A stretch of DNA of 64,000 nucleotides, taken from NCBI RefSeq assembly GCF_003234085.1, contig NZ_QKSD01000007.1, positions 156,776 to 220,775 of the forward strand. The letters run 5' to 3'. Source of the DNA: Curtobacterium sp. MCPF17_052. Its GTDB lineage: Bacteria; Actinomycetota; Actinomycetes; Actinomycetales; Microbacteriaceae. The notes below the pieces were generated by a model that had not been told where the DNA came from, searched no databases, and worked only from the letters and a program-made list of their open reading frames with translations. The position numbers were made by a program, and so were the translations under genes. Shown here one piece after another: positions 55,789-64,000 of the stretch; position 1 is the stretch's first letter, and each line of letters opens with the position of its first letter.

Positions 55789-56385
55789 GTGCAGGACGAC
55801 GAGGACCAGCTCGACGACACCGTGCTGCGTGCGGCGGACCGGCGTCGGGCGACCACCGCTCCGGGGCAGCTCGACGACACCTTCGTTCGTCCCGGGCGTC
55901 ATCGGACTCCGGCGTCGTCTCGCCCGGACCAGGAGGCCGGCCTCCCCGCGGCCGTCCCCTCGATCCGGATCGGGGTACGGGTGTACCGCCTGGACCGTCC
56001 CGTCGTCGTCGGCCGGCGGCCCGGCCCCCCGCGGGTCGTCCAGGGCCCGGTGCCGGAACTCGTGACCGTGCCCTCGCCGGGCGGAGTGGTGTCCTCCTCC
56101 CACGTCCTGTTCCACGCCGCCGGGTCCACCGCCGTCGTCGACGACCTGCACGCCACGAACGGCACGGTCGTCCGCGCTCCCGGCGCCCCGCCGCACCGGA
56201 TGCCCTCGGGTGCCTCGATGGTCGTGCTGACCGGTACGGTTGTCGACATCGGGGACGGCGCCACCATCGAGGTGCTGTCGCCGTACCTGCGGTCCGTCCC
56301 TCCCGGCGGTCGCGAGTCGTCCGGACCCCTCTTGTCTCCACCGTCCACCACCGGTCCGTCCCGAACCCCCAGAGAGCGACCCTGA
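55789..56385 (+). CDS. FHA-domain protein
   Basis: 198-aa soluble protein. Residues 1-70 are acidic and disordered with two short repeats (QLDDTVLRAADRR and QLDDTFVRPGRHR); the Thr in each lies in a DDT[VF] context that could be phosphorylated. An FHA phosphothreonine-binding domain follows (about 80-175; VVGRRPGPP, VVSSSHVLF, DDLHATNGT). GTG 55789 has GGAGGAG 6 nt upstream; longer frames lack one. It heads the FHA-PP2C-kinase-surface protein cluster, so its ligand is probably a phosphoprotein made by the kinase. Confidence 0.88.
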   Translation: MQDDEDQLDDTVLRAADRRRATTAPGQLDDTFVRPGRHRTPASSRPDQEAGLPAAVPSIRIGVRVYRLDRPVVVGRRPGPPRVVQGPVPELVTVPSPGGVVSSSHVLFHAAGSTAVVDDLHATNGTVVRAPGAPPHRMPSGASMVVLTGTVVDIGDGATIEVLSPYLRSVPPGGRESSGPLLSPPSTTGPSRTPRERP

Positions 56386-56388
56386 ACC

Positions 56389-57216
56389 GTGACCGAACTC
56401 GGCCGTGCTGCCTCCTCCCACGCCATCGACTTGCCCGACGGCAACGGTGCGACGCTGACCTTGTCGTGGGGGGCCGCGACCGACGTCGGACGCCGCCGTG
56501 ACCACAACGAGGACAGCTACATCGTCGACGCCCCCTACTTCGTGGTGGCGGACGGCATGGGTGGCCACCTGGCGGGTGACCGGGCGTCCGACGCGGTCGT
56601 GCGCCGCCTCGGCGACTCCACCACCGAACCGTTTGCCTCGCGGCAGACCATCCAGCGGGCACTGCTGCTCGCCACCGCCGACATCGAGCGGGCAGCGGGC
56701 GGCAACGCCATCGGTGCCGGCACGACCGTCACCGGCGTGGCGCTCGTCGCGACGCACGGACAGCCCTCGGCACTCGTGTTCAACGTCGGTGACTCGCGCA
56801 CCTACCGCAGCGATGCGGGAGCACCCTTGAAGCGACTGACGATCGACCACTCGGTGGTGCAGGAGATGGTGGACGCCGGTGTCCTCCGGGCCGAGGACGC
56901 CGAGTCCCACCCGGACAGCAACGTCATCACCCGGGCCGTCGGGTTCGGCGAGCCGCCGGAGCCGGACTGGTGGACCATCCCGCTCCGGACCGGCGACCGC
57001 TACGTGGTCTGCTCGGACGGCCTGACGAAGGAGATCGGCGACGTCGGCATCTCGCGCATCGCTGCGAAGGTCGACGACCCGCAGGAGCTCGCGGAGCGGC
57101 TCGTGGGCGACGCCGTCATCGCCGGCGGTCGGGACAACGTCACGGTCGTCGTGCTGCAGGTCGACGACGCCCCGGCGGTGCCCGACGACATCGAGGACAC
57201 CCTCCCGCGTCACTGA
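56389..57216 (+). CDS. PP2C-family Ser/Thr phosphatase
   Basis: 275-aa metal-dependent phosphatase that removes phosphate from Ser/Thr proteins. Motifs are in order: DVGRRRDHNEDSY, VVADGMGGHLAGDRASD (metal Asp and Gly), NVGDSRTYR, VVCSDGLTKEI and GGRDNVTVVV. No membrane segment, so it acts in the cytoplasm. GTG 56389 lies 3 bp after the FHA gene. It most likely opposes the kinase encoded next. Confidence 0.95.
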   Translation: MTELGRAASSHAIDLPDGNGATLTLSWGAATDVGRRRDHNEDSYIVDAPYFVVADGMGGHLAGDRASDAVVRRLGDSTTEPFASRQTIQRALLLATADIERAAGGNAIGAGTTVTGVALVATHGQPSALVFNVGDSRTYRSDAGAPLKRLTIDHSVVQEMVDAGVLRAEDAESHPDSNVITRAVGFGEPPEPDWWTIPLRTGDRYVVCSDGLTKEIGDVGISRIAAKVDDPQELAERLVGDAVIAGGRDNVTVVVLQVDDAPAVPDDIEDTLPRH

Positions 57217-57261
57217 CCTCGACGGGACGTGCTGCGAACGGGTCTGGACGACCAGGCCCGG

Positions 57262-57267
57262 TAGAAT
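57262..57267 (+). promoter_or_regulatory. -10 hexamer TAGAAT before the kinase gene
   Basis: TAGAAT in CCCGGTAGAATCCCG stands 47 nt before ATG 57315, leaving a leader with a GGAAGGAG ribosome site. It offers a second promoter within the FHA-PP2C-kinase cluster. No clear -35. Confidence 0.45.
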
Positions 57268-57314
57268 CCCGCAACGCCGTCGTGACCACGCCACTCAGCC
57301 GGGAAGGAGCGTCC

Positions 57315-58742
57315 ATGGCCCGCAGACTGCCGTCGAGCCCTCCCGTGCTTCCGGGCTTCAGTCCGGTGCACGTGCTCGGCTCCGGTGGCTTCGCCGACGT
57401 GTTCCTCTACGAGCAGGACATGCCCCGACGCCAGGTCGCGGTCAAGGTCCTGCTCGACGAGGTCGTGGACGACCGCGTCCGCCAGATGTTCCAGGCCGAG
57501 GCGAACCTGATGGCGCGTCTCAGCACCCACCCCTCGATCCTCACCGTGTTCCAGGCGAGCGTCGCCGCGGACGGTCGCCCGTACCTCGTCATGGAGCTCT
57601 GCTCGGCGTCGATCAGCGAGCGCTACCGTCGCGAACCGGTCCCGGTGTCGCAGGTCCTCTCGGTCGGCGTGCGGATCGGCTCGGCGCTCGAGACCGCACA
57701 CCGCGACGGCGTGCTGCACCGTGACGTGAAGCCGTCGAACATCCTGCTCACGGCCTACGGCAATCCGGTGCTGTCGGACTTCGGGATCGCCGCGACCCTC
57801 GGAGAGGCCGATCCCGACGAGCCCGTCGGCATGTCGATCCCGTGGTCGGCGCCGGAGGTGCTCGGCGACGAGTCGCGCGGCACGATCCAGTCCGAGGTCT
57901 ACTCGCTCGCAGCGACCGTGTACTCGCTCCTGGCCGGGCGGAGTCCGTTCGAGGTGCCCGGCGGCAAGAACGGCGCCGCCGACCTCATGGCGCGGATCGA
58001 CAAGGGCGGACCGCTGCCCACCGGGCGTCCCGACGTGCCACCGACCCTCGAACGAGTCCTGGGTACAGCGCTCTCGCGGCGCCCACGGGACCGACCTCCG
58101 ACGGTCATGGAACTCGTGCGTGGGTTCCAGCAGGTCGAGGCCGAGCTCGGTCTCCCGCAGACCCCGGCCGAGGTCGCGGTCGAGGCCTGGGCGGTCGCCA
58201 CACCGTCGCGCCCCGGCGAACAGACCGTCATCGCGGCGGTCGGTGCGGGTGGCGGTGGGGCCGGAGCTCGGTCGGGCCGTCGTCGTCGGACCCGCTCCAC
58301 CCTGCGCGGCGGCGCGGTGGCGAGCGCGTCAGAGAGTGTCGGGACCGTCCACCGGTCCGCCTCCACCGCGCGCGGCCGCCGCGGATCGCGGTCTGCTCTG
58401 GTCTGGGCGACCGTCCTGTCCTCGGTCGTGGTGGTGGCGCTTGCCGTGACCACCGCGGCTGTCCTCACCCGCGGCGGTGACGACGCCGTACCCGTCGTGT
58501 CGGACGTCAGCGCCACCGCCGGTGCGTCCGCCGTGACGTTCCGCTGGACCGATCCGGGCCTCCAGCAGGGCGACACCTTCGTCGTGACGACCGATGGTGC
58601 GACGAGCCAGCAGACCGGGACGACGTTCGTCGCGACCGGCCGCCCCGGCGTCGAGCAGTGCATCCGGGTCGCGGTGAACCGTGACGGCCGCACCGGGGCG
58701 GACAGCGTCGAGCGGTGCGGCACGATCGGCGGAGCCCGGTGA
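57315..58742 (+). CDS. Transmembrane Ser/Thr protein kinase (PknB type)
   Basis: 475-aa kinase. The N-terminal kinase domain (about 10-275) has the G-loop LGSGGFADVF, Lys in VAVKVL, catalytic LHRDVKPSNILL, SDFGIAA and SAPEVL. A basic linker (about 315-358, RSGRRRRTRSTLRG) leads to one membrane helix (about 360-385) and a short outside domain of about 85 residues with fibronectin-III-like strands and two Cys. No PASTA repeats, so it is not a PknB orthologue in wall sensing. ATG 57315 follows GGAAGGAG. The stop overlaps the giant surface-protein start (GTGA). Confidence 0.94.
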   Translation: MARRLPSSPPVLPGFSPVHVLGSGGFADVFLYEQDMPRRQVAVKVLLDEVVDDRVRQMFQAEANLMARLSTHPSILTVFQASVAADGRPYLVMELCSASISERYRREPVPVSQVLSVGVRIGSALETAHRDGVLHRDVKPSNILLTAYGNPVLSDFGIAATLGEADPDEPVGMSIPWSAPEVLGDESRGTIQSEVYSLAATVYSLLAGRSPFEVPGGKNGAADLMARIDKGGPLPTGRPDVPPTLERVLGTALSRRPRDRPPTVMELVRGFQQVEAELGLPQTPAEVAVEAWAVATPSRPGEQTVIAAVGAGGGGAGARSGRRRRTRSTLRGGAVASASESVGTVHRSASTARGRRGSRSALVWATVLSSVVVVALAVTTAAVLTRGGDDAVPVVSDVSATAGASAVTFRWTDPGLQQGDTFVVTTDGATSQQTGTTFVATGRPGVEQCIRVAVNRDGRTGADSVERCGTIGGAR

Positions 58743-61700
58743 TCCGACGGCTGCTCGCTGCCCGGCGTTCCGCGACCGTGACGACCGCGGTGGCCGTCGT
58801 CGTCGGGGCGGTCGTCGCCGGGACGGCGCTCGTGTCGAACGGCTACCACGCACAGCGCGTCGACCTCGGCGACGGCACGGTCTGGGTGCCCTCGGCGCAG
58901 TACGGAGCGGTGGGCCGCGTCAATCCACAGGTGCTCGAACTGAACACCGCGGTGGAGACCTCCTCGGACGCCACTGCCGTGCTGCAGCACGGATCGACGG
59001 TCTACGCGGTCGACCAGACGAAGGGCACGGTGGCCCGGGTCGACGTCGCGGACGCCACCCTGGGTGACGCCGTCACGCTGCCCACGGGTTCGCCGACCGT
59101 CCTCTTCGCCGGGGACACCGCCGTCATCGGCAACGCGGACACTGGCGACCTCTGGTCCACACCCGCGGACTCCCTCGACGAGTTCGACGCCTCGACGGAC
59201 CCGCAACTGACCCTGGGCGCTGATACCGTGTTCGACGCGTCTGCCGACCACGTCGCGGTGTACTCGCCGCGGACCGGCACCGCGTCGCTCGTCGCTCTGG
59301 GTACGACCCCGACCGTGGAACGCCGCTCATCCGTCCGGATGGACCGCACGCACGCCTTCCAGGTCGCGACCGTCGGCGACCACATCGCCGTCCTCGACCG
59401 CACCGACGGCGTGCTCTCGATCGACGGGCGGACCGTCGACCTGGGGGACCGAGTCGGCTCCGCACCCGCGTTGCAGCAGTCGACCAGCACCGGTGACGAC
59501 GTGACGGTCGCGGGCACTGCCGGCCTCGTCCGTGTGTCCGCTTCCGGCGCCGTGCAGCAGTCCGCCCTCGCCGTCTCCGGACGTGCCGCTCGACCGTGGA
59601 CCGACGACGGGTGCACGTTCGGAGCGTGGAGTGGCGGGCAGGCGATCGACACCTGCGACGGTCGTGCCGTGCAGGACCTCGACCGGGTTCCGGGCGGCGC
59701 GGCGCTCCAAGTGGTGCACAACGGGCGCACCGTGGTGGCCAACGACCCGGAGACCGGGCGCTCCTGGGCCGTCGGCCGCAGCGGTCAGCTCATCGACAAC
59801 TGGGCGCAGCTCGTCGACGAGCAGGACGACCAGCAGCAGGAGCGGGCGTCGGACGACGACCCGGAGGTCGAGAAGGAGCAGGCCCCGCCCGTCGCGGTCG
59901 ACGACGACCTCGGTGCTCGTCCTGGCCGCACCACGACCCTCCCGGTCCTGCTCAACGACCACGACCCGAACGGCGACCCGCTGGTCGTCAGCGACGTCGG
60001 CGACGTCGACGACTCGGTGGCGCGCGTCATGATCGTCACCGACGGCCAACAGCTGCAGGTCTCCCTGCCCGCCGCGGCCACCGGTGTCGTGACGTTCCCG
60101 TACACGATCACCGACGGCAACGGGGGGTCCGCGACGGCGACCGTCCGGGTGACCGTCCGGCCGGAGTCCGAGAACGAGCCGCCCCGGCAGGTCCGCGCGA
60201 CACGGGCCGACGTCGTCCGGGGCGGGCACGTCTCGACGAACGTCCTCGGCGACTGGATCGACCCCGACGGCGACCCGGTGTACCTCGAGTCGGCCGACCC
60301 GTCCGAGGGCGACCACACCTCGACCACGCCGGACGGCCTGCTCGACTACCGGAACGACAGCGGTCGCACCGGCGACCGGGTCCAGCAGGTCACCGTCAGC
60401 GACGGCCGGGACACCGGTCGCGGTCCGGTCACGGTGACGGTGGCGGCGCAGGGCGACGTGCCGCTGCGCGCCGAGGGCTTCCCCGTGAGCGGGTACGCCG
60501 ACAAGCCGTTCACGGTGGAACCGCTCGATCACGTCCGCGGGGGCAACGGTGCCGTCACCCTCACGAGCGTGTCGTCAGCGCCAGGCCTGACGGTGACGCC
60601 GAGCTACGACAGCGGGACCGTGCGCGTCGAAGCGCGGACGCCGGGGGACTGGCAGCTCGAGTACACCGTCTCGGACGGAACCAAGACGGCGAGCGGCGTG
60701 GTCCGGATCACCGTGCTCGCGCCGCCCGACGCCTCGGCCGCGCCGGTGACGACGCCGAAGACCGTCTTCGTCACCACGCTCTCGTCGAAGGACACCGACG
60801 TGACGGCGACCGACTTCGACCCGGCCGGCGGCGTCCTCCTCGTCACCGGACTCGACGGGCCGCCGAGCGGTTCCGGCGTCCAGGCCGACGTGGTCGACCA
60901 GCACATCGTCCGGGTGAGCCTCACCGCACCGCTCGACGGCCCGGTGTCCTTCGGCTACACGGTGTCGAACGGACTCGCGACGGCCACGGGCACGATCACG
61001 GTCGTCGAGATCCCCGAGCCGGAGCGCATCCAGCCGCCCGTCGCCCAGCCGGACACAGCGACCGTCCGGGTCGGCGCCGTCACCGACATCGACGTCCTCG
61101 CCAACGACACCCAGCCGGAGGGCGGAGCGATCTCGCTGCTGCCCGACCTCGTCCAGGACGTCCCTCGCGGTGCCGGTCTGCTGTTCGCCTCCGGTGACCA
61201 CCTGCGCTACCTCGCACCGAACACCCCGGGCACCTACACGGCGGCGTACCGGGTCGCCGGACCGGACGGGCAGACCGCAGACGCGACCGTCTCGGTGTCC
61301 GTCCGTGACCGCGACCGTGCGACGAACGGCGCGCCCGTCCCGCAGACGGTGACGGCGCGCGTGGTCGCCGGTCAGTCAGTGCGCGTCTCGGTGCCCCTGA
61401 GCGGGATCGACCCGGACGGCGACTCCGTGCAGCTCGTCGGCGTGGCATCGAACCCGGAGAAGGGCTCGGTGGCGGACGTCGCCGCCGATTCGCTCACCTA
61501 CGAAGCCGGTGACTACTCAGCGGGGACGGACGAGTTCACCTACACCGTGGTCGATGCCCTCGGGGCCCGCGCCACGGGCACGGTCCGCGTCGGCATCGCC
61601 CCGCGTGCCGACGCGGCCGGCCGTCCCGTCGCCGAGGCCGACCGCGTCACCATCCGCCCCGGCGGATCCGTGTCGGTCCGGGTGCTGCAGAACGACTCCG

Positions 61701-64000
61701 ACCCCGAGGGCGGTCGCCTCACCGTCACCGCGGTGGAGCCCACCGCGCCGGACGTCCGCGCGCGGGTCGTCGGCGGCCAGACCGTCCAGGTGACCCCGCC
61801 GCCGTCCGCCCGGCGCGGCGACTTCGCGGTGGCGTACACGGTGGCCGACGACCAGGGCGCGACCAGTACCGCGTTCGTCACCGTGACGGTCGACGAGGAC
61901 GCACTCCCACTGCGCCCCGAGGTCGACGACACCGTGCTCGACCTCCAGGACGTGATCGGACGGCAGACCGTCACCGTCGACGTCCTCCGGAACGTCTTCT
62001 TCGCCGAGGGCACGGACGCGGACCTCCGGGTCGGCGTGGTCGACGGCTACCGCGGCACCGCGTCCGTCACCGGTGACGACCGCCTCGTCGTCCGTGTCTC
62101 GGACACGTCGCAGGTGATCCCGTTCTCGGTCGCACGACGCGACCACCCGGACGTGGTGTCCTACGGTTTCGTCCACGTCCCGGGCGCTGACGACGCGCTC
62201 CCGCAGCTTGACCGGACCGCTCCCGCGGTCTCCGTCCGCAGTGAGTCGACGGTCCGTATCCCGCTGTCCCGCTACGTCGTGACCGCGAACGGCAAGACCG
62301 CGGTCGTCACCGACCCCGGGGCCGTGAAGGCGACGCACGCCGACGGTGGTTCCCTGGTGGTCGACGACTCGACGCTGCAGTTCACCTCGTCGAAGCTCTA
62401 CTTCGGCAAGGCGTCGATCTCGTTCGAGGTGACGGACGGATCGGCTGCGAACGGCGGAACCGGACGTGTCGCGACCCTCGTGCTGCCGATCACCGTGACG
62501 CCGCGCTCGAACCAGCCGCCGGCGCTCACGGGGACGACCCTCGAGATGCAGCCCGGCGACCGGCGCGTGCTCGACCTCACCAAGCTGACCGACTACCCGT
62601 ACCCGGGGGACCTGCCGGAGTTGCGGTGGTCCGTGGTCGAGCGACCGGGCAACGGCACGACGGCGACGATCTCCGGGCGGCGCCTGACCGTCGCGGTCGA
62701 CGACGCGGCGTCACCGGGCGAGCGGTCCACGGTCGGCGTCGGTGTCGCCGACTCGACGGCCCAGGGGCGGTCGGGCCGCATCACGATCGAGGTCGTCACG
62801 TCGACCCGACCGCTGGTGCAGCCCGGGCCGGACAGCGCGGTCGTACGACGAGGCACGTCCACCACGGTCGACGTGCTCGCGAACGACCGACAGACGAACC
62901 CCTTCCCGGGGCAGCCGTTGCGGGTCGTCGACATCCGCGGCCTCGCCGGCGGCATCCCCGCGGGCGTGACGATCACCCCGAGTGCCGACCGGTCGCGCCT
63001 CCGGGTGAGCGTCGCCGCGGACGCGAAGCCGGTCGACACACACCTGCAGTACCGGGCCGTCGATGCGACGGGGGACGCCGACCGATCCGTGTGGGGCGAC
63101 GTGACGGTCTCGGTGCAGGATGTCCCGGACGCGCCGGGTACCCCGACCCGGACCGGTACCGAGGCCGGTGGGCAGGTCACGCTGAACTGGTCCACCCCCC
63201 GTGCGAACAACGCACCGATCACCGGCTACCGCGTGACCGGGACCGGCGGCGTCACGAAGGACTGCGGCACCGCCACCGTCTGCACGGTCACCGGGCTGGA
63301 CCCGACCGCGTCCTACCGGTTCAGCGTCCTGGCCGAGAACGAACTCGGCAGTTCGCAGCCGTCGCCGCAGTCAGCCACGATGAGCGCCGACTTCGTCCCG
63401 ACGGCGCCGACCGGGCTCTCGGTCGTCCCCGACCGGACGAACCCCGGGCAGCTCGACGTCTCGTGGGACCCGGTGCCCCGACCCGCCACGGGCAGCGCCG
63501 TCGACGACCACGTCGTGACGATCGCCGGCCCTGGCCTCAGTGACACGAGACGCACGGGCACCGCGACGACCACGTCCTTCAGCGGCGCGACGAGCGGCGC
63601 GGTCTACGTCGTGACCGTCTCGCCCCGCAACGACGCGGCTCGGGACGGCACGGTCGTGCAGTGGAACAGCGCGACGGCGTCCGGAACCGCCGTCGGGACC
63701 CCCGGCGCGCCGCAGGACGTCCGGGCCGTCACCGGTGAGCAGCCGGACGACCAGGGCAGGTCGACGGTGACGATCACCTGGTCGCCCGCGGACGGTGCCG
63801 GGGGGTCCGGTCCGGCCTACCGGGTGTACCGGGTCGCACCGGGGAGCAGCCCGAGCTGCGACACCCTGTCGGGCCAGACATCGCTCGGCGCGGAGTCCGG
63901 GACGACCGACGCGGGTGTCGGCGGCGGTGGCGTCCGGTACGCGGTGGTGTCCGACAACGGCCTGTTCTGCAACGTCGCCTCCGCCAGCGCGGTCGCCTAC
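58739..64000 (+). CDS. Giant Ig/cadherin-like and FN3 repeat surface protein, 3' end outside window
   Basis: The frame is open from GTG 58739 to the window edge, at least 1754 residues. An N-terminal membrane anchor (about 12-38) is followed by a propeller-like region (about 45-350), an acidic Asp/Glu/Gln linker (about 355-380), about ten tandem Ig/cadherin-like (Big_9-type) domains marked by VLxND-PxGDP repeats such as LPVLLNDHDPNGDPL (about 380-1450), then FN3 domains from about 1461 (VTLNWSTPRANNAPITGYRV). It is an extracellular multidomain protein, probably adhesive or structural. GTG overlaps the kinase stop by 4 bp. Similar loci in Microbacteriaceae continue with MoxR ATPase, DUF58 and transglutaminase genes; those would lie beyond 64000. 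Confidence 0.9.
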   Translation, partial: MIRRLLAARRSATVTTAVAVVVGAVVAGTALVSNGYHAQRVDLGDGTVWVPSAQYGAVGRVNPQVLELNTAVETSSDATAVLQHGSTVYAVDQTKGTVARVDVADATLGDAVTLPTGSPTVLFAGDTAVIGNADTGDLWSTPADSLDEFDASTDPQLTLGADTVFDASADHVAVYSPRTGTASLVALGTTPTVERRSSVRMDRTHAFQVATVGDHIAVLDRTDGVLSIDGRTVDLGDRVGSAPALQQSTSTGDDVTVAGTAGLVRVSASGAVQQSALAVSGRAARPWTDDGCTFGAWSGGQAIDTCDGRAVQDLDRVPGGAALQVVHNGRTVVANDPETGRSWAVGRSGQLIDNWAQLVDEQDDQQQERASDDDPEVEKEQAPPVAVDDDLGARPGRTTTLPVLLNDHDPNGDPLVVSDVGDVDDSVARVMIVTDGQQLQVSLPAAATGVVTFPYTITDGNGGSATATVRVTVRPESENEPPRQVRATRADVVRGGHVSTNVLGDWIDPDGDPVYLESADPSEGDHTSTTPDGLLDYRNDSGRTGDRVQQVTVSDGRDTGRGPVTVTVAAQGDVPLRAEGFPVSGYADKPFTVEPLDHVRGGNGAVTLTSVSSAPGLTVTPSYDSGTVRVEARTPGDWQLEYTVSDGTKTASGVVRITVLAPPDASAAPVTTPKTVFVTTLSSKDTDVTATDFDPAGGVLLVTGLDGPPSGSGVQADVVDQHIVRVSLTAPLDGPVSFGYTVSNGLATATGTITVVEIPEPERIQPPVAQPDTATVRVGAVTDIDVLANDTQPEGGAISLLPDLVQDVPRGAGLLFASGDHLRYLAPNTPGTYTAAYRVAGPDGQTADATVSVSVRDRDRATNGAPVPQTVTARVVAGQSVRVSVPLSGIDPDGDSVQLVGVASNPEKGSVADVAADSLTYEAGDYSAGTDEFTYTVVDALGARATGTVRVGIAPRADAAGRPVAEADRVTIRPGGSVSVRVLQNDSDPEGGRLTVTAVEPTAPDVRARVVGGQTVQVTPPPSARRGDFAVAYTVADDQGATSTAFVTVTVDEDALPLRPEVDDTVLDLQDVIGRQTVTVDVLRNVFFAEGTDADLRVGVVDGYRGTASVTGDDRLVVRVSDTSQVIPFSVARRDHPDVVSYGFVHVPGADDALPQLDRTAPAVSVRSESTVRIPLSRYVVTANGKTAVVTDPGAVKATHADGGSLVVDDSTLQFTSSKLYFGKASISFEVTDGSAANGGTGRVATLVLPITVTPRSNQPPALTGTTLEMQPGDRRVLDLTKLTDYPYPGDLPELRWSVVERPGNGTTATISGRRLTVAVDDAASPGERSTVGVGVADSTAQGRSGRITIEVVTSTRPLVQPGPDSAVVRRGTSTTVDVLANDRQTNPFPGQPLRVVDIRGLAGGIPAGVTITPSADRSRLRVSVAADAKPVDTHLQYRAVDATGDADRSVWGDVTVSVQDVPDAPGTPTRTGTEAGGQVTLNWSTPRANNAPITGYRVTGTGGVTKDCGTATVCTVTGLDPTASYRFSVLAENELGSSQPSPQSATMSADFVPTAPTGLSVVPDRTNPGQLDVSWDPVPRPATGSAVDDHVVTIAGPGLSDTRRTGTATTTSFSGATSGAVYVVTVSPRNDAARDGTVVQWNSATASGTAVGTPGAPQDVRAVTGEQPDDQGRSTVTITWSPADGAGGSGPAYRVYRVAPGSSPSCDTLSGQTSLGAESGTTDAGVGGGGVRYAVVSDNGLFCNVASASAVAY

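Overview
The window is chromosomal DNA of a high-GC actinobacterium. Codon third positions are nearly all G/C, GTG starts are common, and many genes overlap by GTGA or ATGA. Gene content and order (argS, lysA-hom-thrC-thrB-rho-prfA-prmC-tsaC-wecA-atp) fit Actinobacteria. I infer Microbacteriaceae, perhaps Curtobacterium-like, from the short AtpC, the Ig/FN3 giant protein next to FHA/PP2C/kinase genes, and the style of the regulatory sites. No search was possible, so the genus is a guess.

1-9.6 kb holds a gluconate permease/kinase pair, a CYP152-type peroxygenase P450, an alpha/beta hydrolase divergent from a TetR regulator with a clear operator, a TPR protein, an ABC-F ATPase, an unknown protein and an amidase. 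9.6-15 kb holds small repeats, then a complete five-gene peptide/nickel-type ABC importer on the minus strand. 15-18 kb has a second alpha/beta hydrolase and an iron locus (DtxR/IdeR-like box, siderophore-interacting reductase, ABC ATPase), then a repeat-filled gap with a 40-bp palindrome. 18-24 kb has a small HExxH protein, a flavin disulfide oxidoreductase, a metal-ligand-poor arginase-fold protein, and a PspA/TPM membrane-stress pair.

23.7-31.5 kb is the most interesting stretch. It holds a small orphan gene plus a 4'-phosphopantetheinyl transferase, a MerR/SDR divergent pair, and a two-gene unit: a Pls-type membrane NRPS-like enzyme (A-T-six TM-three soluble domains, the layout of epsilon-poly-L-lysine synthetase) followed 8 bp later by a compact M1 metallopeptidase. 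A 32-bp minisatellite lies just upstream of the synthetase promoter, next to tRNA-Arg(CCG). I read this as a candidate cationic poly-amino-acid locus.

31.7-54.3 kb is the conserved housekeeping block: argS, a DUF2993-like protein, lysA-hom-thrC-thrB (lysine/threonine synthesis), rho with a very long glutamine-rich insert, prfA-prmC (translation termination), an inserted HAD hydrolase on the opposite strand, tsaC (tRNA t6A), wecA-like (cell-wall glycan start), and an atpI-like gene with the complete ATP synthase operon atpBEFHAGDC. rpmE, often found between rho and prfA, is absent here.

54.3-64 kb has yaaA, a protein with a DUF4192-like end, then FHA, PP2C phosphatase and a transmembrane Ser/Thr kinase, leading by a 4-bp overlap into a giant Ig/cadherin-like plus FN3 surface protein that runs off the window. 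Several genes across the window have a TANNNT -10 hexamer only 6-8 nt before the start codon, implying leaderless transcripts.
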